Shown here: piece after piece, positions 37,290-44,571 of the stretch | How positions within the stretch are numbered: position 1 is the first letter of the stretch | Layout: each line of letters opens with the position of its first letter | Source of the DNA: CAYLSV01 sp964386435 | GTDB taxonomy: Bacteria > Planctomycetota > Phycisphaerae > Tepidisphaerales > Tepidisphaeraceae | DNA: 44,571 nucleotides | Assembly (NCBI GenBank): GCA_964386435.1 | Contig: CAYLSV010000025.1 | Coordinates: 1 to 44,571 of the forward strand | Direction: 5' to 3' | Made by a program: the position numbers and the translations under genes | The notes under the pieces: model-generated | Told to the model about the DNA's origin: nothing | The model's database searches: none | The model's input: the letters and a program-made list of their open reading frames with translations, nothing else

Positions 37290-37315
37290 GGGAGCACCTA
37301 CGTGTGACCGCCCGG

Positions 37316-37405
37316 CCGGACCTCCGCCGCGTGGCGGCGGGGCTGATCCTGAAGCAGGAATCGCTTGCACTGCGGGCGCAGCCCCGCCGCCACGCGGCGG
37401 TCCGG
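37316..37405. repeat. REPIN element E
   Basis: Arms 37316-37345 and 37379-37405 are reverse complements apart from a three-base insertion in the left arm; spacer 33 bases. Hairpin CCGCCGC-GTG-GCGGCGG. The outer sequence is CCGGACC instead of CCCCCACC, and CAGC replaces GTAGC at the inner end. It lies between the convergent Uma2 and DUF4190-like genes. Confidence 0.85.
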
Positions 37406-37427
37406 GAGCCGACGAGGACGACGGTGA

Positions 37428-37781
37428 CTACGCGTTCACGATCGCCACGATGAGGAGGGCTGTCACGGCCCCGCCCAGCAGGATGCCGATCGCGCCGCCG
37501 ATGATCGCGATGATGGCGTGGGCCGTGCCCTTGACGTGCGGCTCTCGCTTCTTTTTTCGCAGGCCGAGGACGCCGAGAACAAGAGCAGCGATTCCGGCCG
37601 CCACGCCCAACACGCCGCCGAGCAGGGCGAACAGGACGGCCACGATGCCGAGGTAGTACCCGACCAACGCCGGCACGTTCTTGTACGGGATCACCCAGCC
37701 GGTGGCGTCGCCCTGCAGATCAGGCGTGCGGCCCGAGCCGACAGGGCTGGCATAGTCGACTGGCGGCTGCGGCACAGACAT
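37428..37781 (-). CDS. Small two-helix membrane protein, DUF4190-like
   Basis: The 117-residue protein has a proline-rich cytoplasmic N-terminus (MSVPQPPVDYASPVGSG) and two hydrophobic Gly/Ala-rich helices (YYLGIVAVLFALLGGVLGVAAGIAALVLGVLGL and AHAIIAIIGGAIGILLGGAVTALLIVAIV) joined by a short basic loop RKKKREPHVKG. The pattern, with GxxxLGxxGL after the first helix, is that of DUF4190 proteins, whose function is unknown. The N-terminus resembles that of the membrane protein at 38244-38753 (both contain PPLDYAS or PPVDYAS), so the two may be related in targeting. ATG 37781 is preferred over the longer frame to 37823. Its 3' end lies 22 bases from REPIN E. Confidence 0.72.
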   Translation of the reverse strand: MSVPQPPVDYASPVGSGRTPDLQGDATGWVIPYKNVPALVGYYLGIVAVLFALLGGVLGVAAGIAALVLGVLGLRKKKREPHVKGTAHAIIAIIGGAIGILLGGAVTALLIVAIVNA

Positions 37782-37850
37782 GCCGGCATTTTGCCAACCG
37801 ACGAAGGCCGGTGCAAGCGCCACCCCGGCTGACGCGGCGCAGGGTCGGGT

Positions 37851-38096
37851 GTGAAGTCAGGCGCGAGCCTTCTTGCCGCCGATCCGCCGACGCTGCCAGC
37901 GCCTCGACCGTGGGTCGAGTCCATCGGCCAGCTTCGCCTGCCCGCCTCGGCAGATGATCGACTAGAGACGCTGATGGATCGCAACAACGAGGGTGAGCTC
38001 TCGGGTGCAGAACGAGACGAACTTGCTGCCCTCGCGGAGGTCAGCGAGTTGTTGAGTTTGCTGAGGGCCGAGGCGTTGAGTACGCTGCGTCAGTGA
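37851..38096 (+). CDS. Small helical protein (LMDRNNEG motif), unknown function
   Basis: The 81-residue protein has the pattern DRLETLMDRNNEGELSGAERDELAALAEVSELLSLLRAEAL, which recurs in many short bacterial proteins of unknown function (DRNNEGxLTxxERAELE). It is predicted to be all helical and soluble. The start is GTG at 37851; an N-terminal 30-residue stretch lacks similarity. The gene stands alone, divergent from the DUF4190-like gene and 34 bases upstream of REPIN F. Relatives often sit beside HNH nuclease or toxin genes, which are absent here. Confidence 0.6.
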   Translation: MKSGASLLAADPPTLPAPRPWVESIGQLRLPASADDRLETLMDRNNEGELSGAERDELAALAEVSELLSLLRAEALSTLRQ

Positions 38097-38130
38097 CCCC
38101 GATTCGCGAGCAGCCGCATTCAGGTGCGGG

Positions 38131-38239
38131 CGTCGCTGAAGCCGCCTCCGCCTCGTAGAGGCGGGGCTTCACCAACTCGAGCGGCGTCACAAGGTTCGTG
38201 AAGCCCCGCCTCTACGAGGCGGAGGCGGGTTCAGCGACG
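38131..38239. repeat. REPIN element F
   Basis: Arms 38131-38172 and 38198-38239 match over 42 bases with one mismatch; the spacer is only 25 bases. Hairpin CCGCCTC-GTA-GAGGCGG, as in element A. The outer end is CGTCGCTGAA; the inner end has GAAGC in place of GTAGC. It lies between convergent genes, four bases from the stop of the membrane protein gene at 38244. Confidence 0.92.
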
Positions 38240-38243
38240 TAGA

Positions 38244-38753
38244 TCATCCTCTGTGGATCGGGGTGAGACGGCGGCTGCGTCGGAAGGCGATCGGCTCGAA
38301 GGCGGTTCGCACGTGCGGTCGGGTGAGGTAGTGGAGGCACCAGGCGAGCAGGCCGCCGATGGCGAGGAACGTTGCCAGAGCTGGGAGGACGGCCGTGCGG
38401 CCGTGGATCTGGCCGCCGGGGTAGGTGAAGGTGGCGTTCTGTGGCATGTTCAGGATCACGACGCCGATCAACACCACGAACGCAATCGCCAGGCCGAAGA
38501 CGACGATCGCCGCAGTGCGTGCCCACGGCCGGCGGCGGAGCAGGCCGATGCCGATGAAGAGCGTTAGCACGCCGACGTTGATCCCGACCCGGTTCTGCGT
38601 GAGGCCGACGAGCATGTTGATCGCGCTCCACACGCCGCTGATCAGCAGCAGCCAGCCGATGACCTTCACACCCGTCGGCAGCGGCGGCGGCAGGTCGCCG
38701 TGGTCGCTGGCGTAATCGAGCGGGGGCGGGCGGGTCATCGGGACGGGCGACAT
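38244..38753 (-). CDS. Four-helix membrane protein of unknown function
   Basis: The 169-residue protein has a proline-rich start (MSPVPMTRPPPLDYAS) and four hydrophobic helices (GVKVIGWLLLISGVWSAINML, GINVGVLTLFIGIGLL, TAAIVVFGLAIAFVVLIGVVIL and VLPALATFLAIGGLLAWCLHYL). The tail is basic (RRSRRLTPIHRG). No family is recognised. The starts at 38753 and 38738 are both possible. It is divergent from the cyclase gene with only 14 bases between the two start codons, so the promoters must overlap the coding ends. The gene ends next to REPIN F. Confidence 0.7.
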   Translation of the reverse strand: MSPVPMTRPPPLDYASDHGDLPPPLPTGVKVIGWLLLISGVWSAINMLVGLTQNRVGINVGVLTLFIGIGLLRRRPWARTAAIVVFGLAIAFVVLIGVVILNMPQNATFTYPGGQIHGRTAVLPALATFLAIGGLLAWCLHYLTRPHVRTAFEPIAFRRSRRLTPIHRG

Positions 38754-38767
38754 GGTAACCTGCCGGC

Positions 38768-40285
38768 ATGGCGATCATGTTGCGGGTCTCTCATGAGCAG
38801 GCGGATTTCGTCCACGAAGGCGGCGAATCCGTGACCATCGGGCGGCCGAAGGAGGGGTTGGAGCTTGATCTGGCGTTGCCGTTTGATGCAAGCGTGAGTC
38901 GGCCGCATGCGCGGGTGGTTGAGCGGGAGAGGGCGGTGTTTGTCGAGGACTTGGGGAGTCGGTGGGGGACGCGGCTGGGGGAGGCGGAGATCGGCGGCAA
39001 GGGGCCGGTGGCGTGGGAGGCGGGGGTGGAGCTGACGATCGGGGAGACGACGCTGCGGCTGCTGGGGGGTCAGGTGGCGACGCCTCGGCCGCGGCGTGGG
39101 GGGCCGGAGGTGACGACGGTGGGGGTGGGCGAGGTCGGGCCGCCGGCGGACATCGGGGCGGCCCGGCTGCGCATGCTGTTCGAGCTGCCCATGCAGTTCG
39201 CGGCGGCGGCGGACGAGCGGGCGCTGTGCGAAGCCATCGTCGGCAAGCTCGTGGACGTGCTGCCGAACGTGAGCCGGTGCGGGCTGCTCTTGGAGGAGGA
39301 CGGGCGGCTGCTCTTGGCGGCGCACGTGTCGCCTGGCGGGTTGAACGTCTCCGAGACGCTGGCCCGGCGGGCCATCGAGCAGCGGCAGGTCATCAGCTAC
39401 CGGGCCGCCCAGGAGCAGAGCGCGGTGGTCAGCATGGTCCGCCAAGGCGTGACGACCGGCATGTACGCGCCGCTCGTCTTCGGCAACCGGCCGCTGGGCG
39501 TGCTGGCCGCCGACGACCCGGCGAAGAACCCGACCTACGACGCCGACGATCTGGCGCTGCTGGATGCCGTCGCCCGATACGCGGCGGTGGCGTTGGCGAA
39601 CCTTCGGCTGCGGGATCAGGTGCGGGCCGAGGCGGCGGCGCGGGCGAACCTCGCCCGGCAATTCTCGCCGCAGGTGGTCGATTGGCTGCTGAAGCAGAAG
39701 GGGCGCACCCGCCTCGGCGGGCAGCGGCTGCCGGTGACGATTTTGGCCACCGACGTCCGCGGCTTCACGAAGCAGACGGCCCGGATGGAGCCCGACGACA
39801 CGGTCGACATGCTCAACGCCTACTTCGACGTGATGGTGCCAATCATCCACGACAACGGCGGCATCGTCGACAAGTTCATCGGCGACGCGATCTTGGCGCT
39901 GTGGGGCTTCCCGCCGCCCGACGAGGAGCAGGCGGCGCGGGCGGCGCGGGCGGCCGACGCGATGCGGCTGGCGATCGACGCATTGTCGGACCAGCGGCGG
40001 GCGGCGGGGCTGCCGACGTGTGCCATCGGCATTGGCGTCCACACGGGCGAGGTGCTTCAGGGGTTCATCGGCTCGGCGACGGCCGACCGGCAGGAGTTCA
40101 CGGTGATCGGCGACGCGGTGAACATGGCCGCCCGGTTGTGCGACGGCGCCGGCGGCGGGGAGGTGCTGGTGAGCCGGGAAGTGCACGCGCGGGCGTGGAA
40201 GCATTTGCGGGTCGAGCCGCACCAGGTGGCGACGAAGCACGAGGGGGATTTGCCGTGCCACCGGCTGGTGGGTGTGAACGAGTGA
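38768..40285 (+). CDS. FHA-GAF-class III adenylate/guanylate cyclase
   Basis: The 505-residue protein has three parts. The FHA domain (about 15-100: VTIGRP, SVSRPHARV, DLGSRWGT) binds phosphothreonine. A GAF domain (about 130-290: LLLEEDGRLLLAAHVSP, MYAPLVFGNRPLGVLAADD) binds a small ligand. The class III cyclase domain (about 320-500) has both metal aspartates, D329 in ATDVRGF and D373 in DKFIGDAIL, and the VIGDAVNMAARL segment with the transition-state Asn and Arg. It makes cyclic nucleotide, most likely cAMP, in response to a phosphorylated partner and the GAF ligand. A kinase partner for the FHA domain is not encoded nearby. ATG 38768 or 38777 may start it. Confidence 0.92.
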   Translation: MAIMLRVSHEQADFVHEGGESVTIGRPKEGLELDLALPFDASVSRPHARVVERERAVFVEDLGSRWGTRLGEAEIGGKGPVAWEAGVELTIGETTLRLLGGQVATPRPRRGGPEVTTVGVGEVGPPADIGAARLRMLFELPMQFAAAADERALCEAIVGKLVDVLPNVSRCGLLLEEDGRLLLAAHVSPGGLNVSETLARRAIEQRQVISYRAAQEQSAVVSMVRQGVTTGMYAPLVFGNRPLGVLAADDPAKNPTYDADDLALLDAVARYAAVALANLRLRDQVRAEAAARANLARQFSPQVVDWLLKQKGRTRLGGQRLPVTILATDVRGFTKQTARMEPDDTVDMLNAYFDVMVPIIHDNGGIVDKFIGDAILALWGFPPPDEEQAARAARAADAMRLAIDALSDQRRAAGLPTCAIGIGVHTGEVLQGFIGSATADRQEFTVIGDAVNMAARLCDGAGGGEVLVSREVHARAWKHLRVEPHQVATKHEGDLPCHRLVGVNE

Positions 40286-40398
40286 GCGCGGCGCTTCGGG
40301 CATGTGAGGCGTCGAACAGTTTTCCGGGCGGTTGGGGCGGCGGGGTGATGCGGACGATAGAGTGAGGCGGCGCCAGTGCTTTGGGTGCCGGGAATCGG

Positions 40399-41895
40399 AT
40401 GACGACGCCTTTGCCTGCCAATGCCGTGGACGCCGAGGCGTTGCCGTCCGAGGCGTTGCCGTCCGAGGCGTTGCCGTCCGAGGCGTTGCCGCCGGAGACG
40501 CTGCTGCCGCCGGCGGACCCGACGGTGTTGCCGCTGACGCAGCCGGAGCAGGTGCCGGTGGTGCCCGGTGGCGGCGTGACGGCCGCCGAGGTGACGGACT
40601 TGCTGAGCTACTCGCAGGTCCTCTCGCCGTACGTGTACATTTTTGCCGGTGCGTTCGTTGTGGCGTTCATTTTCACGCCGCTGATGCGCCGCGTGGCCGT
40701 GAGTTGGGGCATTGTCGACAAGCCCGACGGCGTCCGCAAAAGCCACACCCAGGCGACGGCGTACCTCGGCGGATTGGCCGTGTTCGTCGGCTGGGTGGTC
40801 GGGCTGGCGCTGTCGCTGTACACCCGGCCGCACGATTGGGCGCCGGGGCTGGAGGGCTTCGTCTTCGTGCCGCCGGCGGTGATGATCGGGGCGCTGGTGG
40901 TGGTGACGCTGGGGTTCTGGGACGACTTGCGCGGGCTGACGCCGAAGGTGAAGATATTGGGGCAGGTGGCTGCGGCGTTGACGCTGGTGTTCAGCGGCGT
41001 GGGGGCGACGCTCACCGAGCCGTTCGTCGTCAACGTGGTCGCGCGGCTGGACGCCTACGTCTTCACGGTGCCCGAGGCGGCGGTGGTCTGGGCGACCTGG
41101 ATCACCAGCGTGATGCTCACGGTGGCGCTGGTCGTGTTCTGTTGCAACGCGGCAAACCTGATGGACGGCCTGGACGGCCTGTGCGGCGGGGTGACGGCCG
41201 TGATCGCCGGCGGCTTCGTCATTCTGGCGGCCACGGTCGCACTGCGGGGCGGGCTGCTCGGGGCGGAGGAGCTGCGCATGGACGGGGCCCGGCTGGCGAT
41301 CGGGCTGGCGCTGTTGGGGGCGGTGCTGGGCTTCTTGCCGTTCAACTTCAACCCGGCGAGCATTTTCATGGGCGACGCCGGGAGCCTGTTTCTGGGCTTC
41401 ACCTGCGCGACGCTGATCATCATGCTCGGCGAGGTGCAGGCCAAGTGGCTGCTGGCGGCGATGGTCATGTTCGCGCTGCCGGTGCTCGACACCGCGCTGG
41501 CGTTCGCCCGACGATGGGTCAACGGCCGGCCGCTGTTCTCGGCCGATAAATTCCACTTCCACCACCAACTTCGCGACCGCAACCTGAGCGTCAAGCAGGC
41601 GGTGCTCATCGAATACGCGCTGGCGGTGTTCTTCGTGATCTGCGGCGTGCTGATCGTGTTCATGCAGACGCGGTTCGCCTTCGCGTTCTACCTTGTCCTG
41701 TTCGGCTACATCGGCGTGGCGGCGTACAAGATCGGCATGATCCACGAACGCCGACCCGACCAATTGCCAACCGCGACGAGCAACGGCAACGGGCAGGCCC
41801 CCGAGGCGAAAGTGGCCCATTCGCGGGTAACGGACCTACAGTCGCCCCTGGCTGCGGCCGATGCTCCATCGGCGGCGTCGCGGGACGCCCACTGA
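40399..41895 (+). CDS. Polyprenyl-phosphate GlcNAc-1-phosphate transferase (WecA/TagO/MraY family)
   Basis: The 498-residue membrane protein has the family motifs: DKPDGVRKSHTQATAYLGG, the metal-binding pair D175-D176 in GFWDDLRGL, NLMDGLDGLCGG, NFNPASIFMGDAGSLFLGF and the uridine-site loop DKFHFHHQL. About eleven helices are visible. It transfers a sugar-1-phosphate from a UDP-sugar to a C55 lipid carrier and so starts synthesis of a surface polysaccharide. An unusual N-terminal tail of about 60 residues includes four repeats of EALPS. The C-terminus has a 60-residue polar extension. ATG 40399 is preferred to a TTG at 40381. The next gene, ugd, supplies UDP-glucuronate for the same kind of polymer. 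Confidence 0.93.
   Translation: MTTPLPANAVDAEALPSEALPSEALPSEALPPETLLPPADPTVLPLTQPEQVPVVPGGGVTAAEVTDLLSYSQVLSPYVYIFAGAFVVAFIFTPLMRRVAVSWGIVDKPDGVRKSHTQATAYLGGLAVFVGWVVGLALSLYTRPHDWAPGLEGFVFVPPAVMIGALVVVTLGFWDDLRGLTPKVKILGQVAAALTLVFSGVGATLTEPFVVNVVARLDAYVFTVPEAAVVWATWITSVMLTVALVVFCCNAANLMDGLDGLCGGVTAVIAGGFVILAATVALRGGLLGAEELRMDGARLAIGLALLGAVLGFLPFNFNPASIFMGDAGSLFLGFTCATLIIMLGEVQAKWLLAAMVMFALPVLDTALAFARRWVNGRPLFSADKFHFHHQLRDRNLSVKQAVLIEYALAVFFVICGVLIVFMQTRFAFAFYLVLFGYIGVAAYKIGMIHERRPDQLPTATSNGNGQAPEAKVAHSRVTDLQSPLAAADAPSAASRDAH
40435..40494 (+). repeat. Four tandem 15-base units inside the transferase gene
   Basis: The unit GAGGCGTTGCCGTCC is present three times exactly and a fourth time with changes at its end. 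It encodes EALPS repeats in the cytoplasmic N-terminal tail. A multiple of three, so copy number can vary without breaking the frame. Confidence 0.95.
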
Positions 41896-41966
41896 TCGAA
41901 CCGCCTGACGATTGATCGGGCAGCGACCTACCTCAACTTCGTTTCCTCCTTCCTCAGGACTTCAAG

Positions 41967-43355
41967 ATGGACGTCACCGTCATCGGCTGCGGCTACGTGG
42001 GCCTCGTCACCGGCACCTGCCTGGCGAGCATTGGACACAACGTGATCGGCGTGGAAAAAATCCCCGCCAAGCTCTCGCAGCTCAAGGACGGCATCTGCCC
42101 GATCTTCGAGCCCGGCCTCAGCGAGCGCATGACCGAGAACATGCGTGAAGAGCGTTTGCAATTCACCCACGACGTTTCCGAAGCCGTCGAGCACGCCGAT
42201 GTCGTCTTCCTCGCCGTGGGCACGCCGCCCAAGGAAGACGGCACCGTCGACATGACCTACCTCGAAGGCGCCGGCAAGGAAGTGTGTGAGGCCCTCGAGA
42301 AGGTCAAGAAGGACAAGCCGACGGTTATCATCGTCAAGAGCACGGTTCCCGCCGGCACCAACCGCAAGCTCCGCGACTTCCTGGCCGCCAACAGCTCGGC
42401 CGATGTCCGCGTGGTCAGCAACCCGGAGTTCCTGAAGGAGGGCACCGCCGTCGACGACTGCCTGCGGCCCGACCGCATTGTCATCGGCACCGAGACGGGC
42501 AAGGAGAACGACGTCGAGGTCGAGACGGTCCGCCAGATGTACGACCCGATCCTGCGTGAGCAGATCAAGGCCGGCAACAACCAGTGCTGGTTCGTGATGA
42601 ACTGGGAGTCGGCCGAGCTGACCAAGTACGCCGCCAACACGATGCTCGCGGCCCGGATCAGCTTCATGAACGAGCTGACGATCCTCTGCGAGCACTACGA
42701 GGCCGACATCGAGGCGATCCGCAAGGGCATGGGCTCTGACAAGCGGATCGGCCCGGCGTTCCTGCGGGCCGGGTGCGGCTACGGCGGGTCGTGCTTCCCC
42801 AAGGACGTCGCCGCCATGGAGCACATCTCCAAGGCCGCCGGCTACGACAACAAGTTCGTCCAGGCCATCCTCTCCATCAACGCCAACCAGAAGCGTCGCT
42901 TCGGCCAGAAGGTCCTCGACCAGCTCGGTGACCCGGCCGGCAAGACCGTGGCCGTCTGGGGCCTGGCGTTCAAGGCCGACACCGACGACATCCGCGAGTC
43001 GACGGCCATCGACGTGATCCAGCTTTTGCTCGACGCCGGCGTGCACGTCAAGGCGTACGACCCCAAGGGCATGGAGAACATGCAGCGGCTCTTCGGCAAC
43101 AAGGTCGAGTGGTGCGTCGACCCGGTCCGCGCCGCCGCCGGCGCCGACGCCGTGGCGATCACGACCGATTGGCTGCTGTTCGAGACGCTCGATTACGGCA
43201 AGATCAAGGCCGTGATGAACCAGCCGCTGGTCTTCGATGGCCGCAACTGTTTGCACCGCTCGGAGATGCAAAAGCACGGCTTCCGCTACTACCCGATGGG
43301 CCGCCCCGTCGTCGAGGCCGATTCGGCCGTGGCGACGAAGGAAGCGGTCGCCTGA
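41967..43355 (+). CDS. ugd: UDP-glucose 6-dehydrogenase
   Basis: The 462-residue enzyme has the NAD-binding start DVTVIGCGYVGLVTGTCLA, VVFLAVGTPP, VVSNPEFLKEGTAVDD, the catalytic Cys276 in GCGYGGSCFPKD and the second Rossmann segment VAVWGLAFKADTDDIRESTA. It oxidises UDP-glucose twice to UDP-glucuronate using NAD+, giving precursors for acidic polysaccharides or UDP-xylose. AGGA lies nine bases before the ATG. It follows the polyprenyl-phosphate transferase gene by 71 bases on the same strand, probably in the same transcript, consistent with capsule or exopolysaccharide synthesis. It ends 22 bases before REPIN G. Confidence 0.96.
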   Translation: MDVTVIGCGYVGLVTGTCLASIGHNVIGVEKIPAKLSQLKDGICPIFEPGLSERMTENMREERLQFTHDVSEAVEHADVVFLAVGTPPKEDGTVDMTYLEGAGKEVCEALEKVKKDKPTVIIVKSTVPAGTNRKLRDFLAANSSADVRVVSNPEFLKEGTAVDDCLRPDRIVIGTETGKENDVEVETVRQMYDPILREQIKAGNNQCWFVMNWESAELTKYAANTMLAARISFMNELTILCEHYEADIEAIRKGMGSDKRIGPAFLRAGCGYGGSCFPKDVAAMEHISKAAGYDNKFVQAILSINANQKRRFGQKVLDQLGDPAGKTVAVWGLAFKADTDDIRESTAIDVIQLLLDAGVHVKAYDPKGMENMQRLFGNKVEWCVDPVRAAAGADAVAITTDWLLFETLDYGKIKAVMNQPLVFDGRNCLHRSEMQKHGFRYYPMGRPVVEADSAVATKEAVA

Positions 43356-43377
43356 GGCGCTTAGATTGCAGGCATCG

Positions 43378-43461
43378 GACCTGCCGCACGTGGTGCGGCG
43401 GCTAACGCAGCATGACCACAGGGTCTGCACGCGGTAGCCGCCGCACCACGTGCGGCAGGTC
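43378..43461. repeat. REPIN-like element G (divergent subfamily)
   Basis: Arms 43378-43408 and 43431-43461 match over 31 bases with one mismatch; spacer 22 bases. The hairpin is CCGCAC-GTG-GTGCGG, a different stem from the others, but the loop, the nested design and the GTAG before the right hairpin (43434-43437) are the same. It lies between ugd and the hydrolase gene and would end the ugd transcript. Confidence 0.85.
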
Positions 43462-43482
43462 AGTCTGCGTCTACGCTGAACC

Positions 43483-44571
43483 GTGCAGAAGACGCTGGAC
43501 ATCCTGAACGCCGGCATCACCGACGGCCACCACCTCGGCTACCAACTCGCCGTCCGCCTCGGCGACGAAGTGATCATCAACACCGCCGCCGGCGAGAACC
43601 GGCCGGGCGTGGCGATGACGCCCGAATCGCTGCCGCTGTGGATGAGCGCCGGCAAGCCGCTGACAGCCATCGCCGTCGCGCTGGAGGTTGAGGCGGGGCG
43701 GCTGAACCTCGCGGATCGCGTCGCCGACCACCTGCCCGACTTTGCCCAGGGCGGCAAAAGCGAGATCACCCTCGCCCACGTCCTGACCCACACCGGCGGC
43801 TTCCGCCAAGTCGGCAGCAACTGGTCGAAGGCGGCGTGGCCGCAAATCATCGATCTGATCTGCGCCGCCCCGCTGGAGGACGACTGGACGCCCGGCGAGA
43901 CGGCCGGCTACCACGTCGCCAGCGGCTGGTACATTCTGGGCGAACTCGTCCGCCTGGCCGATTCGCAGCACCGCCCGTTCGAGCGATATCTCCGGCAGCA
44001 AATCTGCGAGAAGTGGGGCATGCCCGACACCTGGGTCGGCATGCCGCGCAAGAAGTTCCTCGACTACAACACCCGCGTCGGCATCGCGTTCCACACCGAT
44101 AAGGGCGAGCCCCGCCCGCTGCCGTTCCCGCACTCCGAGGCCGGCTGCACCCTGTGCCGCCCCGGCGGCAACGCCCGCGGCCCGGCGGCGGACCTGTGCC
44201 GCTTCTACGCAAAACTCATCGAAGAACGGCAGAGTCGCCCAATGCTCGGCGACTTCACCACCCGCCAGCGAACGGGCAAAATGGACCGCACGTTCGGTGC
44301 GACCATCGATTGGTCCTACGGCTTCCTGATGGCCGACCCGCAAGGCAACCGCATCCCCTACGGCTACGGCCCCCACGCCTCGCCCGCCACCTTCGGCCAC
44401 AGCGGCAACCAAAGCTCCTGCGCCTTCGCCGACCCCGCCCACCACCTCGCCGTCGCCTGGATCACCAACGGCCTGCCCGGCGAACTCGCCCACCAACGCC
44501 GCCAACAAGCGATCAACACGGCGATCTATGAGGACCTCGGCCTGACCGACCGGACCGACCGGACCTCCGCC
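43483..44571 (+). CDS. Beta-lactamase-fold serine hydrolase (partial, runs off the end)
   Basis: At least 363 residues are encoded from the GTG at 43483; an in-frame TGA six bases earlier rules out an earlier start. The protein belongs to the class C beta-lactamase/DD-peptidase fold (PF00144 type): the SxxK motif S55-A-G-K58 in WMSAGKPLTAIAV, LTHTGGFRQVG, GYHVASGWYILGELV at the YxN position (Asn replaced by Ala) and FGHSGNQSS as the third motif. There is no signal peptide, so it acts in the cytoplasm, more likely as an esterase or peptidase than as an antibiotic resistance enzyme. No stop codon occurs before the window ends, but residues near AIYEDLGL suggest the end is close. Confidence 0.83.
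   Translation, partial: MQKTLDILNAGITDGHHLGYQLAVRLGDEVIINTAAGENRPGVAMTPESLPLWMSAGKPLTAIAVALEVEAGRLNLADRVADHLPDFAQGGKSEITLAHVLTHTGGFRQVGSNWSKAAWPQIIDLICAAPLEDDWTPGETAGYHVASGWYILGELVRLADSQHRPFERYLRQQICEKWGMPDTWVGMPRKKFLDYNTRVGIAFHTDKGEPRPLPFPHSEAGCTLCRPGGNARGPAADLCRFYAKLIEERQSRPMLGDFTTRQRTGKMDRTFGATIDWSYGFLMADPQGNRIPYGYGPHASPATFGHSGNQSSCAFADPAHHLAVAWITNGLPGELAHQRRQQAINTAIYEDLGLTDRTDRTSA

Noticed and set aside
43471..44508. Minus-strand open frame over the right end.
   Set aside because: The plus strand encodes a beta-lactamase-fold protein with SxxK and HSG motifs starting at GTG 43483.
43483..44571. Antibiotic resistance beta-lactamase.
   Set aside because: There is no signal peptide, and the YxN motif is altered, so an esterase or peptidase relative is more likely.

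Overview
The window is very GC-rich and has the hallmarks of a planctomycete, most likely of the Phycisphaerae. It encodes two short exported proteins ending in PEP-CTERM signals (PEP motif, hydrophobic stretch, arginine run), a type II/IV-type prepilin starting with the FTLVELLVVIGIIALL signature, and a large secreted protein with the LENLENRRLLS N-terminal motif common in planctomycete extracellular proteins. The assignment is inferred from these protein signatures only. Two runs of N (8210-8291 and 33761-33819) are assembly gaps, and both lie next to long inverted repeats.

Layout. 66-1715 is a dynamin-like GTPase gene on the minus strand, divergent from a three-gene carbohydrate ABC importer (binding protein, an oversized MalF-type permease, MalG-type permease; 1907-6533). 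A lone GlcF-type iron-sulfur protein (6555-7940) and a 1050-residue secreted beta-helix/RTX-like/PKD protein (8325-11477) follow on the minus strand. The latter is preceded by about 650 bases full of strong hairpins. An OsmC gene runs into a tRNA-Asp(GTC), directly followed by a DUF262 (GmrSD-like) putative defence gene. Then come cheX-cheY, a small membrane protein gene, lpdA (minus strand) and a hybrid histidine kinase (plus strand).

20175-27634 is a co-oriented minus-strand cluster: LacI-type regulator, prepilin, PEP-CTERM protein, CBM96/DNRLRE-like PEP-CTERM protein, GH10 xylanase and a threonine aldolase. It reads as a xylan-responsive surface/secretion locus. The xylanase N-terminus and the neighbouring PEP-CTERM protein share the same module. 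pheA-like, rpsA, an S41 protease, an outer-membrane-lipoprotein-carrier-like protein, mutM/fpg, a DUF1802 protein, MoxR, a frameshifted Uma2 gene and small membrane proteins follow. The right end holds an FHA-GAF-adenylate cyclase, a polyprenyl-phosphate sugar-1-phosphate transferase, UDP-glucose dehydrogenase and a beta-lactamase-fold serine hydrolase that runs off the end.

The most notable system is a family of seven long inverted-repeat elements (8.1, 28.6, 29.3, 33.9, 37.3, 38.1 and 43.4 kb) together with a gene for an IS200-like HUH (Y1) transposase at 28811-29275 that is bracketed by two of them. Each element is two hairpin-forming REP units in inverted orientation (a REPIN). Stem bases covary between copies, several units keep GTAG just 5' of the hairpin as in known REP/RAYT systems, and four of the seven lie exactly between convergent genes. 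This is a REPIN/RAYT system in a planctomycete background. One copy supplies the stop codon of fpg.
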